A stretch of 40,711 nucleotides of DNA from an uncultured bacterium (GCA_937910695.1 CALEMW010000081.1:1-40711); one strand, 5' to 3'. Shown: positions 1-8,426, counted from the stretch's first letter. Notes: generated from the letters alone by a model not told the origin. Made by a program: numbers and translations.

Positions 1-308
1 AGGCCGGCTACCCATCGTCGCCTTGGTAGGCCTTTACCCCACCAACAAGCTAATGGGACGCGGGACCATCCTTCAGTGACAGCTTACATGTAGAGGCCAT
101 CTTTCATCAAACCACCATGCGGTAGTTAGATCGTATGCGGTATTAGCAGCTCGTTAGAACTGTTGTCCCCCGCTGAAGGGCAGGTTTCCCACGCGTTACT
201 CTCCCGTTCGCCACTGTACTCACTTCCGAAGAAGCTTTCTCGTTCGACTTGCATGCCTAATCCACGCCGCCAACGTTCGTTCTGAGCCAGGATCAAACTC
301 TCCGTTGT
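1..308 (-). rRNA. rrs: 16S ribosomal RNA, 5' part (runs off the left edge)
   Basis: Read on the minus strand this is the start of a small-subunit rRNA. The complement of the universal 27F site lies at 282-301, and the GGCGGCGTGGATTAGGCATG stretch and the GTGGCGAACGGG region follow in the expected order. The segment ends near E. coli position 290. By alignment to the 27F site the mature 5' end is about position 308 (a few nt uncertain). The rest of the gene and any 23S/5S lie outside the window. The GGATTAGGCATGCAAG wording also occurs in planctomycete- and FCB-type 16S genes, but this segment is too short to assign a phylum. Confidence 0.97.
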
Positions 309-337
309 AATTATTTTACAACAGGACATGTCCTGTT
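304..337. repeat. Two adjoining inverted repeats at the 5' end of 16S
   Basis: A hairpin GTTGTAA-(5 nt)-TTACAAC spans 304-322 and straddles the predicted mature 16S 5' end. It overlaps a perfect 18-bp palindrome, AACAGGACATGTCCTGTT, at 320-337. Both lie in the transcribed leader on the minus strand. Ordinary 16S processing stems pair the 5' leader with sequence beyond the 3' end, so local self-complementary elements here are notable. They could be alternative processing structures, a DNA-level protein site, or chance in this AT-rich patch. Confidence 0.6.
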
Positions 338-504
338 ATTCGCAAGTAAATTTCATCACCCAACCCATCACCGCAGCACGAGGCTGAAGCAGTGAGTTGA
401 ACAACGAACTCGGAACCGTCGTTGTCTCGTACGCTATTCCGTTGTCAAAGAGCCGAGCCTGCCAGCTGGTCGCCGACCAAGTTCGCCCCACTTCAGGGGC
501 GACG
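309..504 (-). other. Transcribed rRNA leader (no protein gene seen)
   Basis: This gap between the 16S gene and its promoter holds the boxA-like element at 442-453 and the palindromes near 320. Short open frames here on either strand have no ribosome binding site and no recognisable product. I see no other gene between 309 and the PBP gene at 778. Confidence 0.6.
442..453 (-). promoter_or_regulatory. boxA-like antitermination element of the rRNA operon
   Basis: The minus strand reads GCTCTTTGACAA, close to the bacterial rRNA boxA consensus TGCTCTTTAACA. It sits about 55 nt downstream of the predicted start point and about 130 nt before 16S. In known rRNA operons the boxA RNA binds NusB/NusE (S10) and allows Rho-resistant transcription. 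Position and sequence both fit that role. Confidence 0.7.
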
Positions 505-510
505 GCAGAA

Positions 511-557
511 GTTATCTCAGAGCATCAAGCATGTCAAGGATTTTCCAAAAAAAATCC
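511..557 (-). promoter_or_regulatory. rRNA operon promoter with A/T-rich UP-like region
   Basis: On the minus strand a perfect -35 TTGACA (532-537) is followed after 17 nt by TAACTT (509-514) as -10. A second promoter in this window, before secG, has the same TTGACA-17-TAACTT layout. Immediately upstream of the -35 is an A/T-rich inverted repeat, GGATTTT-6 nt-AAAATCC (538-557), where an UP element for the RNA polymerase alpha C-terminal domain would lie. Start of transcription is predicted near 502. Confidence 0.7.
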
Positions 558-678
558 TCGCGGCCATCCGCCTCCAACTCCTGCTCCCCGTTAGGGGTCC
601 AGGCTCACCGCGTCGATCCAGTCGTCACGGTAACGAGGGCGGAATCTATGCGCGGTCGGAACCAATGTCAAATTGAAA

Positions 679-707
679 TCTTCAATTAGTTCGAATGTCT
701 CTAAAAT
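679..707 (+). promoter_or_regulatory. Candidate promoter of the PBP gene
   Basis: TAAAAT at 702-707 is a good -10. With 17-nt spacing the -35 would be TCTTCA (679-684), which is weak. A short inverted repeat, TTGAA-3 nt-TTCAA (673-685), overlaps the -35. Transcription would begin near 714, downstream of the TTG at 673 that begins the longest open frame. This argues for a start codon at 778 or 796. Confidence 0.4.
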
Positions 708-777
708 AGCGCCGCGGGAGCGCCAAACCCTTGAATTCATTGCACCAGCAACCCTGCTGGGCTACCTTCTCGACACT

Positions 778-2889
778 ATGAGAAACATCTTCAACATGGA
801 AGTCTCGCAGCGGTCGCTTCGCGCCCTGCTCCTCGCCCTGCTCGGGCTGCTCCTGCTGGGTACGGCCGGAGGCCTGCTCGGGGTTCGCGAGCTGTCGAAG
901 GATCTGCCTTCGCCGGCCCGCATCCAGAACATCGCCCCTCCCCGCAAGACCCTGCTGCTTGCCGCCAACGGCGATACGATCCACGAGTTCTTCGTGCAGA
1001 ACCGGACCATGGTGCCGCTCTCGCGGATTCCTCGGCGGCTGCAGGAAGCCGTGATCGCCACCGAAGACCGGCGTTTCTATCAGCACTACGGCCTCGACGC
1101 GCGGCGGCTGACCAAAGTGGTCTGGGTGAACCTCACGTCCTCGGAGAGTCCCGGGGCCAGCACCATCACGCAGCAGCTCGCCCGCAATCTCTTCCTCACC
1201 CTCGACAAGAAGGTCACGCGCAAGCTCAAGGAGATGATCCTCGCCCTGCAGCTGGAGCAGACATACAGCAAGGACGAGATCCTGACCATGTACCTGAACG
1301 TGATCAACTTCGGCAGTGGGTCGTACGGAGTCCAGTCGGCAGCACACACATTCTTCGGCAAGGACGTCTGGGACCTGACAGACGGCGAGTGCACCCTGCT
1401 GGCTGGCATGATCCAGCTACCTGAGGCCTACTCCCCGTTCCGTCATCTAGACCGGGCATACCGTCGACGGGCGACGGTGCTCGTTTCCATGGTCGCAGCA
1501 GGATCGCTCAACCGGACCGAAGCTGCGATAATCGATACCAGCCGCGTCGTGGTGATCGACGGTCGAAAACGACGCGACTCGCCTTCGTTCGCCCCCTATT
1601 TCATCGAAGAGGTCCGCAAGCAGATCGAGGACCGCTACGGCTACGACGGCCTCTACAACGACGGGCTGCGGATCACCACGACTCTCGTCCCCGATTACCA
1701 GAGGGCCATGGAGCTCGCCATGAGCGAACACCTCGAGGTGCTGGAGGCTGAGGGCAAATACGCCATGACCAAGGCCCGTTACGACAGCCTGGTCGCCCTG
1801 GACGAACGGCCCGAAAACATCGAGTATCTCCTCAGTTCCGCGGTTTTGCTCGATGTACGGACAGGAGCCGTTCTGGGCATGATCGGAGGCCGAGACTACG
1901 CCGACTCCAAATGGAACCTCGCCGTCCAGGCCGCCCGCCAGCCGGGCTCGATCTTCAAGCCCGTCGTTTATCTCACTGCTCTGAAGCACGGCTATAACCC
2001 CAGCTCCATCCTTATGGACACACCTGTGGTCATCGATACCGGCGTGAGCCTCTGGCGGCCCAAGAACTTCAACAACCGCTTCATGGGGCCCTTGACCCTG
2101 CGCTACTCCCTGAGCCGCTCCAAGAATGTCGTCACAGCCAAGCTCATCAACGATTTCGGGGTGGCGCCGGTTCTCGATACGGCCCGACAACTGGGCATCA
2201 CCAGCAATCTGCCGCCGGTGCATTCGTTGTCGCTAGGGGCGGGCGAAGTGAACCTGATGGAGATGGTGTCGGCGTACTCTTCATTCGGGAACCACGGCGT
2301 TCGCGTCGAGCCCTACCTCATTACGCGCATCGAAACCTCGAGCGGTGAAATTCTGGAAGAAGCGCGCATCCAGCAGCGTGAAGTCCTGGATCCGGCCACG
2401 GCCTATCTCATGTCCAACCTCATGGAGACGACTCTGCGGGAGGGCACTGCCAGGAACGCGAAGTATCTGGGCTTCTCGAAGACTGGCGCCGGCAAGACGG
2501 GGACCTACAACGAATATACGGACGCCTGGTTCGTGGGCTTTACGCCCCGCTACGCCGCCGGCGTCTGGGTTGGGTTCGACCAGAAGGTCAGCATGGGCCG
2601 CCACGCTACGGGCTCTCATATGAGTGTCCCGATATGGGCGCGCTTCATGGGAGCGATCACCGCCGACCAGCGGGACGAACCATTTGTGCGGCCTGACGGG
2701 TTGGTCGATAAGCTGATCTGTCTGAGGACAGGGCTCCTGGCCACGGCACGCTGCGATTCGACCGCCGTGGAGATCTTCCTTGCCGACAACTTCCCTCAGC
2801 GTCCCTGCGACATGCACGGAGGGCCCCTGCAGGACTTCGATGGCTACCGCAAAGGATTCGGCACTCTCGACGACGACGACGAATTCTAG
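778..2889 (+). CDS. Class A penicillin-binding protein (PBP1a family), bifunctional transglycosylase/transpeptidase
   Basis: Polymerises lipid II glycan strands and cross-links peptides at the outer face of the cytoplasmic membrane. About 703 aa. A cytoplasmic start leads into one membrane anchor (about residues 15-35, Leu-rich). The GT51 domain follows, with EDRRFYQHYG near residue 96 (catalytic Glu) and GASTITQQ near 127. The transpeptidase domain has SIFK with nucleophile Ser near 391, then SRSKN, then KTGT near 573. The C-terminus is acidic (DDDDEF). The open frame extends upstream to a TTG at 673, but a predicted promoter at 679-707 and the position of the anchor favour ATG 778 or 796; neither has a strong Shine-Dalgarno. 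It is divergent from the rRNA operon and convergent with deoA. Confidence 0.95.
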   Translation: MRNIFNMEVSQRSLRALLLALLGLLLLGTAGGLLGVRELSKDLPSPARIQNIAPPRKTLLLAANGDTIHEFFVQNRTMVPLSRIPRRLQEAVIATEDRRFYQHYGLDARRLTKVVWVNLTSSESPGASTITQQLARNLFLTLDKKVTRKLKEMILALQLEQTYSKDEILTMYLNVINFGSGSYGVQSAAHTFFGKDVWDLTDGECTLLAGMIQLPEAYSPFRHLDRAYRRRATVLVSMVAAGSLNRTEAAIIDTSRVVVIDGRKRRDSPSFAPYFIEEVRKQIEDRYGYDGLYNDGLRITTTLVPDYQRAMELAMSEHLEVLEAEGKYAMTKARYDSLVALDERPENIEYLLSSAVLLDVRTGAVLGMIGGRDYADSKWNLAVQAARQPGSIFKPVVYLTALKHGYNPSSILMDTPVVIDTGVSLWRPKNFNNRFMGPLTLRYSLSRSKNVVTAKLINDFGVAPVLDTARQLGITSNLPPVHSLSLGAGEVNLMEMVSAYSSFGNHGVRVEPYLITRIETSSGEILEEARIQQREVLDPATAYLMSNLMETTLREGTARNAKYLGFSKTGAGKTGTYNEYTDAWFVGFTPRYAAGVWVGFDQKVSMGRHATGSHMSVPIWARFMGAITADQRDEPFVRPDGLVDKLICLRTGLLATARCDSTAVEIFLADNFPQRPCDMHGGPLQDFDGYRKGFGTLDDDDEF

Positions 2890-2912
2890 GAAGCGGCAGC
2901 TGACGTCATGAT

Positions 2913-2940
2913 CGCGGGGCGGCCAGATGGCCGCCCCGCG
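2913..2940. terminator. Bidirectional hairpin between PBP and deoA
   Basis: A perfect 13-bp inverted repeat: CGCGGGGCGGCCA (2913-2925), GA, TGGCCGCCCCGCG (2928-2940). It lies between the ends of two convergent genes. There is no long T-run on either side (TTCGTCG follows on the plus strand), so termination may need help or be partial. Confidence 0.65.
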
Positions 2941-2963
2941 TTCGTCGTGAGCGGCTCTGTGTG

Positions 2964-4286
2964 TCAGGCGCCCGGAAGAGTGTCCAGAACAAGTTCGGGT
3001 GTCGGTCCGGCATCGTCGTCGATCGTCACCGCGGCGGCGATGCGGTCGGCGCAGCGTCGGGCAGCATCCCGATCACGGGAGCGGATCCAGGCCAGAGGCT
3101 GACCCACGGCGACGAGATCACCTCGTACGGCCAGGACGTCGACTCCGGAACTCAAATCGAGAGCATCGGTGACGGTGCGACGGGCACCACCGATCTCGCC
3201 CAGGGCCAGGCCGATCTCCCGAGAAGCGAAATCGCTGATATAACCACTCCGGACCGCTTCGACCGGCACCAGACGCGGCGCGACGTCCAGACCCAGATCG
3301 TCCCGATCAGGAGCCAATCGCCCCCCCTGGGCGGCAACCCAGGCCAACGTGTGCTCGAAGGCGCGGCCGCTGTCCCAGGCTTCGATGACAAGGGCTTTGG
3401 CAGCGACGAGATCCTTCGACCGGCCCGCCAGCAGCACCATGTGGGCCGTGAGCTCTACGGTCAACGCGACGAGGTCCTGAGGCGCAGCGGCACGGCAGCC
3501 GGGTTTGAGGGCGGTGAAGGCCTCCAGGGTCTCGTTGGCGTGACCCACGGCCACGCCCAGGGGTTGGGACATATCCGAGAACACAACGGCCATACGACGA
3601 CCATAGGCCTCTCCCACCATGACGAGCCGGCGAGCCAGTTCCCGGGCCTGCTCGAGGTCGGTCATGAAGGCGCCGTTGCCCACCTTGAGATCGATGACGA
3701 TGGATCGCGGCCCCGCCGCTAGCTTCTTGCTCATGATGCTCGCGGTGATCAGGGGAATGCAGTCGACGGTGCCGGTGACGTCGCGCAGGGCGTAGATGCG
3801 GCCGTCCGCCGGGGCGATGTCGGGGCCCTGGCCCACGATGGCGCAACCCTGATCGTCCACCACGCGTCGGAATGCGTCGTTGCTCAGGTGGATGTCGTAA
3901 CCGGGAATGGCCTCGAGCTTGTCCAGTGTGCCTCCGGTGTGGCCGAGCCCTCTCCCAGACAGCATGGGAACGGCAAGGCCGCAGGCCGCGGCAAGGGGCG
4001 CAAGCAGCAGACTGACTTTGTCGCCGACCCCGCCGGTGCTGTGCTTATCCGCCGTAGGCGCCTCCAGATCAGCCCAATCGAGTTCCTGCCCCGAGCGGAG
4101 CATGGCGCCTGTGAGGGCCGTCGTCTCGGCATCGGTCATACCCTGGAACCAGACGCTCATGAGCCAGGCGGCCATCTGGTAGTCGGGAAAGGCGTCGGCG
4201 GTCAGACCGGCGATGAGTTCGTCGATCTGGACGGTGCTCAGTTCCCCGCCGCGCTTCTTGATCTCGATCAGGGATACGACGTTCAC
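2964..4286 (-). CDS. deoA: Pyrimidine-nucleoside / thymidine phosphorylase
   Basis: Phosphorolysis of thymidine, and probably uridine or deoxyuridine, to base plus (deoxy)ribose 1-phosphate in the cytoplasm. 440 aa, full length for the family. The phosphate-binding stretch KHSTGGVGDK is at about 81-90, and the family signature SGRGLGHTGGTLDKLE begins near 110. Start is GTG at 4286 in a GTGA overlap with the cdd stop. It is the third gene of deoB-cdd-deoA: Cdd supplies (deoxy)uridine, DeoA releases pentose 1-phosphate and DeoB isomerises it to the 5-phosphate. The sequence alone does not separate thymidine-specific DeoA from the broader pyrimidine-nucleoside phosphorylase (Pdp). Confidence 0.95.
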   Translation of the reverse strand: MNVVSLIEIKKRGGELSTVQIDELIAGLTADAFPDYQMAAWLMSVWFQGMTDAETTALTGAMLRSGQELDWADLEAPTADKHSTGGVGDKVSLLLAPLAAACGLAVPMLSGRGLGHTGGTLDKLEAIPGYDIHLSNDAFRRVVDDQGCAIVGQGPDIAPADGRIYALRDVTGTVDCIPLITASIMSKKLAAGPRSIVIDLKVGNGAFMTDLEQARELARRLVMVGEAYGRRMAVVFSDMSQPLGVAVGHANETLEAFTALKPGCRAAAPQDLVALTVELTAHMVLLAGRSKDLVAAKALVIEAWDSGRAFEHTLAWVAAQGGRLAPDRDDLGLDVAPRLVPVEAVRSGYISDFASREIGLALGEIGGARRTVTDALDLSSGVDVLAVRGDLVAVGQPLAWIRSRDRDAARRCADRIAAAVTIDDDAGPTPELVLDTLPGA

Positions 4287-4693
4287 GAGGACTCCTCGTC
4301 GAGATAGGTGGAGAACGACCTGGGTAGGAGTTCATCGAGGCTGAACTGCTCGATCTCGTCGCCCCTTCCGGCGATCCAGACGGGAAGATCGACATCGGCG
4401 AATTCCCGCAGGACCTGACGGCAGGCGCCGCAAGGAGGTGTGGGTCCCGCTGTTTCTGTGACGACCGCCACCGCGGTGATGCGGCGGCTACCGAGGGCGG
4501 CCGCGGTGAACACGGCCACCCGCTCGGCGCAGATCGATAGGCCGAGGCTCGCGTTTTCGACATTGGTGCCGGCGTGGATCACCCCCGCTTCGTCCATCAA
4601 GGCCGCACCGACCCGAAAACCCGAATATGGGGAATAGCTGAGTTCGAGGGCGGCTCGAGCCGCGGCGATGAGGCGGTCATGCAGTTCCATCAT
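4283..4693 (-). CDS. cdd: Cytidine deaminase
   Basis: Hydrolytic deamination of cytidine and deoxycytidine to uridine and deoxyuridine. 136 aa, the size of the small homotetrameric class. Zinc and catalytic residues are visible: C54-A-E56 in the ICAERVA segment, and C87 and C90 in PCGACRQ. An upstream in-frame start is possible, but AAGGAG at 4700-4705 is spaced 6 nt from the ATG at 4693, so I chose that one. The start lies inside the end of deoB (17-nt overlap) and the stop overlaps the deoA start, indicating translational coupling. Confidence 0.95.
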   Translation of the reverse strand: MMELHDRLIAAARAALELSYSPYSGFRVGAALMDEAGVIHAGTNVENASLGLSICAERVAVFTAAALGSRRITAVAVVTETAGPTPPCGACRQVLREFADVDLPVWIAGRGDEIEQFSLDELLPRSFSTYLDEESS

Positions 4694-5882
4694 GGTCATC
4701 TCCTTCTGACTCGGCCAAATCCGCAAGGAAGCTGATTCCGTGCGACGGCGCCGGCTGCCCGAAAAACTCGCAGAGCGTGGCTCCTACATCCGAGAAGGAC
4801 GCCCTCACGCCGAGGTCGCAGCCGACGTTCCGGTCGCCGTGAACCGCAAGCAAGGGGACGTACTCACGAGAATGATCGGTGCTGGTAGTCGTGGGGTCGT
4901 TGCCGTGGTCGGCGGTCATCAGCAACAGATCTTCAGGCTGCAGAGTCTGGAGAAAGCCGCCGAGCCAGACGTCGAAGGCCTCGAGGTCGCGGGCCATGCC
5001 CTGGGGGTTGTTACGGTGCCCCCACAGCATGTCGAAGTCCACGAGGTTGAGCAGCAGCAACGAGGGTACCCCGTTCAGCCCCTGATACATGGCTTCGAGG
5101 GCGGCCATGCCCTGAGCGTTGGATTTGGAGACCACCTTGTCGACAATGCCCTTGCCGGCGTAGAGGTCCGAGATCTTGCCCACCGCTCGAACCGGCACGC
5201 CGGCGCGGTGCAGGGTCGCGAGCACCAGGTCGTCGGGAGGAACAATCGAAAAGTCGCGACGGTTGGGCGTGCGGGTGTAGTCCCCCGAAGCGCCCAGGAA
5301 CGGACGTGCGATCACGCGGCTCACCTGATGAGGCGGCTGCAGGATCCTGCGGGCCGTCTCGCAGATGTCGTAGAGATCTTCGAGGGGTACGACCTCCTCG
5401 TGGGCGGCGATCTGGAAGACCGAATCGGCCGAGGTGTACACGATGAGCTTGCCCGTCGCCACGTGTTCGTCGCCATGGATCTGGATGATCTCCGTGCCGG
5501 AGGCGGCGCAGTTGCCGATCACATCGCGTCCCGTGGCTTCGCGAAACAGGTCGAGCACGTCGTCTGGAAAACCTGTGGGATAGGTCGGATACGGGACGTC
5601 GGTGACGACGCCCATGAGTTCCCAGTGACCCGTCGTGCTGTCCTTGCCGCGGGAAATCTCTAGCATGCGACCATAGCTTCCGGCAGGCCGGTCGACCGGG
5701 GCGACTCCCCTGACGGCGTGCAAGTTGCCGAGACCCAAACGCTGCAGGTTGGGCAACGCCAGGCCCCCGACGGCTTCCGCGGTATGACCGAGGGTGTCGT
5801 GGCCGGCATCTCCATAGTCGGCGGCATCGGGCAGAGCGCCCACGCCGACTCCATCCAGGACGATCACGATGGCATGGCCCAA
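4677..5882 (-). CDS. deoB: Phosphopentomutase
   Basis: Interconverts (deoxy)ribose 1-phosphate and 5-phosphate, linking nucleoside breakdown to the pentose phosphate pathway. 401 aa, alkaline-phosphatase superfamily. Metal ligand Asp10 is in VLDGVG. GKDSTTGHWE contains Thr84, equivalent to the phosphorylated Thr of Bacillus PPM. TADHGND and a further TDHSREYVPL near the C-terminus hold metal-site residues. The start codon is TTG at 5882 with GAGGAGGAA just upstream; the protein begins MGHAIVIVLDG. First gene of deoB-cdd-deoA, behind the promoter at 5912-5940. Confidence 0.96.
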   Translation of the reverse strand: MGHAIVIVLDGVGVGALPDAADYGDAGHDTLGHTAEAVGGLALPNLQRLGLGNLHAVRGVAPVDRPAGSYGRMLEISRGKDSTTGHWELMGVVTDVPYPTYPTGFPDDVLDLFREATGRDVIGNCAASGTEIIQIHGDEHVATGKLIVYTSADSVFQIAAHEEVVPLEDLYDICETARRILQPPHQVSRVIARPFLGASGDYTRTPNRRDFSIVPPDDLVLATLHRAGVPVRAVGKISDLYAGKGIVDKVVSKSNAQGMAALEAMYQGLNGVPSLLLLNLVDFDMLWGHRNNPQGMARDLEAFDVWLGGFLQTLQPEDLLLMTADHGNDPTTTSTDHSREYVPLLAVHGDRNVGCDLGVRASFSDVGATLCEFFGQPAPSHGISFLADLAESEGDDHDGTA

Positions 5883-5911
5883 ATCGTTCCTCCTCGTTGC
5901 TGTGTCGTTCC

Positions 5912-5940
5912 AGGGTAGGAACGGGACGGCGGGAAGTCAA
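5912..5940 (-). promoter_or_regulatory. Promoter of deoB-cdd-deoA
   Basis: The minus strand has TTGACT (5935-5940), 17 nt, then TACCCT (5912-5917). The predicted start is near 5905, about 23 nt before the TTG start codon of deoB. It is arranged back to back with the rarA promoter. No obvious repressor palindrome is seen. Confidence 0.55.
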
Positions 5941-5958
5941 CGGGCGTGCGGTCCGTCC

Positions 5959-5986
5959 TTGCCCAAGAGCCGAGAACGGATAGAAT
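5959..5986 (+). promoter_or_regulatory. Promoter of rarA-pfkA, placed for a leaderless or near-leaderless message
   Basis: TTGCCC (5959-5964), 16 nt, TAGAAT (5981-5986; five of six to consensus). Transcription would begin at about 5992-5995, which is at the candidate start codons GTG 5990, ATG 5993 and ATG 5996. No Shine-Dalgarno precedes them. Confidence 0.5.
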
Positions 5987-5989
5987 GTC

Positions 5990-7390
5990 GTGATGATGCA
6001 TGATCTCTTCGGGCACGATGATCCCGGCGACCACACCGCCCAATCGTCCGGCCCTGCCGCCCATTCCGCACCCGATCAAGACGTTCCGTTGGCGGAACGC
6101 ATGCGCCCCCGTTCCCTCGACGAGATCGTGGGTCAGGAAGACCTGATCGGGACCGGCCGCCCCCTGCGTCGTCTGATCGAACAGGACACCCTCCCCTCCC
6201 TACTGCTCTGGGGCCCGCCCGGCTGCGGCAAGACATCCCTGGCCAGAGTCGTCGCCAGGGAAACGGCCGCTCATTTCCTCGAGTACAGCGCCGTTCAGGT
6301 GGGCAGCAAGGAACTCAAGGCCGTCATGGCCGAGGCCGGCAAAGTGCGCCGGGCCATGGGACGGCGGACCATTATCTTTCTGGATGAAATCCACCGCTTC
6401 AACAAAGCACAACAGGACGCCTTGCTGCCCTGGGTGGAAAAGGGCGATGTCACCCTGATCGGCGCCACCACGGAAAACCCCTCGTTCGAGATCAACGCCG
6501 CGCTTCTGTCACGCACGCGGCTGTTCGTGCTCAAGTTGCTCGACGAATCCGACCTCGCGGCGATCCTGCGACGCACCCTCGAGTCGGAACGCGGCCTTGC
6601 CGGCACGGCACCGGCCTTCACGGACGACGCCCTGGCGGCCCTGGCGATCCTGAGCGACGGCGATGCCCGCACGGCCTTGAATCTGCTCGAGATGGCGGCC
6701 CGCGCCGTCGAGGACCCGACGACCGTCGTGGACCGCGAGGCCGTCGCCGCAATGGTCCAGGAGCGTGTTCTGCGCTACGACCGCGCCGGCGAGGAGCACT
6801 ACAACCTGATTTCGGCCCTGCACAAGTCCGTCCGCAACAGCGACCCCGACGCGGCGCTCTACTATCTGGCCCGCATGCTCGAAGCCGGCGAGGACCCCTT
6901 GTTCATCGCCAGACGCCTGATCCGCTGTGCAAGCGAAGACGTGGGCCTGGCCGACCCCCAGGCCCTGCCGCAGACGATCGCGGCCAAGGAAGCCGTGCAG
7001 TTCGTGGGCATGCCCGAGGCCGGACTGGCCCTCGCCCAGGCCGCCGTATATCTGGCTCTTGCCCCCAAGAGCAACGCCCTGTACAAGGGCTATGCAGAAG
7101 CGGCGGCGGAGGTGCGACAAGGCGTGAACCCACCGGTGCCCATGCAGCTGCGCAACGCACCGACCTCCCTGATGAAGAAGCTGGGATTCGGTGAGGGCTA
7201 CGCCTACGCCCACGACGCCCCCGAAGGCGTGACTCCCATGGAATGCTTACCGGATCGGCTTCGCGGCCGACAATATTATGAACCCACGGCCCGCGGCCAT
7301 GAGGCCCGGTACCGTGAGCGGCTGGAAAAGATCCGCGCCTGGCGCGATCGCAACGCCGAAACCGCCGACGACGAAGGAGAACAGACATGA
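5990..7390 (+). CDS. rarA: Replication-associated recombination protein A (RarA/MgsA, AAA+ ATPase)
   Basis: AAA+ clamp-loader-like ATPase that acts at stalled replication forks (WRNIP1/Mgs1 family). 466 aa from the first start. Walker A GPPGCGKT is at 75-82 and Walker B FLDEIHRFNKAQQD near 130. Sensor stretch IGATTENPSFEIN follows, and the C-terminal MgsA region includes the YYLARMLEAGEDPLFIARRL segment typical of the family. The start is ambiguous: GTG 5990, ATG 5993 and ATG 5996 are consecutive in frame, so the N-terminus may be one or two residues shorter. The stop overlaps the pfkA ATG by 4 nt. Confidence 0.95.
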   Translation: MMMHDLFGHDDPGDHTAQSSGPAAHSAPDQDVPLAERMRPRSLDEIVGQEDLIGTGRPLRRLIEQDTLPSLLLWGPPGCGKTSLARVVARETAAHFLEYSAVQVGSKELKAVMAEAGKVRRAMGRRTIIFLDEIHRFNKAQQDALLPWVEKGDVTLIGATTENPSFEINAALLSRTRLFVLKLLDESDLAAILRRTLESERGLAGTAPAFTDDALAALAILSDGDARTALNLLEMAARAVEDPTTVVDREAVAAMVQERVLRYDRAGEEHYNLISALHKSVRNSDPDAALYYLARMLEAGEDPLFIARRLIRCASEDVGLADPQALPQTIAAKEAVQFVGMPEAGLALAQAAVYLALAPKSNALYKGYAEAAAEVRQGVNPPVPMQLRNAPTSLMKKLGFGEGYAYAHDAPEGVTPMECLPDRLRGRQYYEPTARGHEARYRERLEKIRAWRDRNAETADDEGEQT

Positions 7391-8346
7391 AGAGGATCGG
7401 AGTGCTGACCGGTGGCGGCGACGCCGCAGGCATGAACGCAGCGGTCCGTGCGGCGACGCGCATTGCGCTCAACGCGGGGGCTGAGGTGCTGGGTATTCAG
7501 CGCGGCTGGCTGGGACTGAGTGAAGGCGATGTACGCCCACTCGACAGCGCAGCGGTGGGCGGCATTCTGCACCAGGGGGGCACCATCCTACGGACGTTCC
7601 GCTATCCGGAGCTGATAGAGGCGGTCGGCCAGAAGAAAGTCGAAGAGCAACTGGCGAAGCTGGCCCTGGACGGCCTGATCGTCATCGGCGGCGACGGCAG
7701 CTTCCGCGGCGCGGCCTTGCTCGACGAGATGTTCGACCTGCCGGTCATCGGCGTGCCGGCGACCATCGACAACGACATTCCCGGCACCGACTATTCCATC
7801 GGCTTCGACACCGCCCTGAACGTCGCCGTGAACTGTGTCGACAAGATCCGCGATACGGCCTCGAGCCACGGACGCATCTTCGTCATCGAGGTCATGGGCC
7901 GCAAGTGCGGCCTGCTGGCCATGGAGACGGGGCTGTGCTGCGGCGCCGAAGAGGTCATCGTACCGGAGATCCCCTTTGATCTCGACGAGATCTGCCGCCG
8001 CATCGAAGAAGGTTATGGCCGCGGCAAGCAGCATGCGGTGATCCTGGTGGCCGAAGGTGCAGCCAAGGCTCCGTACATCGAGTACGAATTGAAGAATCGT
8101 CTCAAGCGAAGCATCCGCATGGTGGTGCTGGGGCACGTGGTGCGCGGCGGATCGCCCTCGGCCTATGACCGGATGATGGGCACGAAACTCGGCCTCGCGG
8201 CCACCGAGTTTCTGTTGGCCGGCGAACGCGGCAAGATGGTCGGCATGGTCTCGGGCGAGATCAAACTCAGCCAGTTCGAAAAGTCGACCCAATCGCTGCA
8301 GGACGTGGTCGTCAAGCTCGAGGACCTGGTCCGACAGCTCACCTGA
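7387..8346 (+). CDS. pfkA: 6-phosphofructokinase, ATP-type
   Basis: Phosphorylates fructose 6-phosphate in glycolysis. 319 aa, the usual bacterial length. GGGDAAGMN is near 9-17. GGDGS at 101-105 has Gly at 104, the residue associated with ATP rather than pyrophosphate use. PATIDND at 124-130 carries the catalytic Asp128; Ala rather than Lys before TIDND also argues against PPi dependence. MGRKCG and GHVVRGGSPSAYDR are further family motifs. The ATG overlaps the rarA stop (ATGA) and has GAAGGAGA upstream. Coupling of pfkA to a recombination ATPase is unusual, but there is no direct link in the sequence. Confidence 0.96.
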   Translation: MKRIGVLTGGGDAAGMNAAVRAATRIALNAGAEVLGIQRGWLGLSEGDVRPLDSAAVGGILHQGGTILRTFRYPELIEAVGQKKVEEQLAKLALDGLIVIGGDGSFRGAALLDEMFDLPVIGVPATIDNDIPGTDYSIGFDTALNVAVNCVDKIRDTASSHGRIFVIEVMGRKCGLLAMETGLCCGAEEVIVPEIPFDLDEICRRIEEGYGRGKQHAVILVAEGAAKAPYIEYELKNRLKRSIRMVVLGHVVRGGSPSAYDRMMGTKLGLAATEFLLAGERGKMVGMVSGEIKLSQFEKSTQSLQDVVVKLEDLVRQLT

Positions 8347-8373
8347 GGCCGGGCCCCGCAGCGGCCTTCATGA

Positions 8374-8407
8374 AACGAGCCCCCGATCATCAGATCGGGG
8401 GCTCGTT
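8374..8407. terminator. Bidirectional hairpin after pfkA
   Basis: Stem AACGAGCCCCCGATC (8374-8388), loop ATCA, GATCGGGGGCTCGTT (8393-8407): 15 perfect base pairs between the convergent ends of pfkA and the lipoprotein gene. Only short T stretches flank it. Confidence 0.7.
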
Positions 8408-8426
8408 CACATTCAGGATCGGCGAG

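Noticed and set aside
397..676. Small plus-strand frames in the rRNA leader and promoter
   Set aside because: No ribosome binding site or family match; they overlap boxA and the rRNA promoter.
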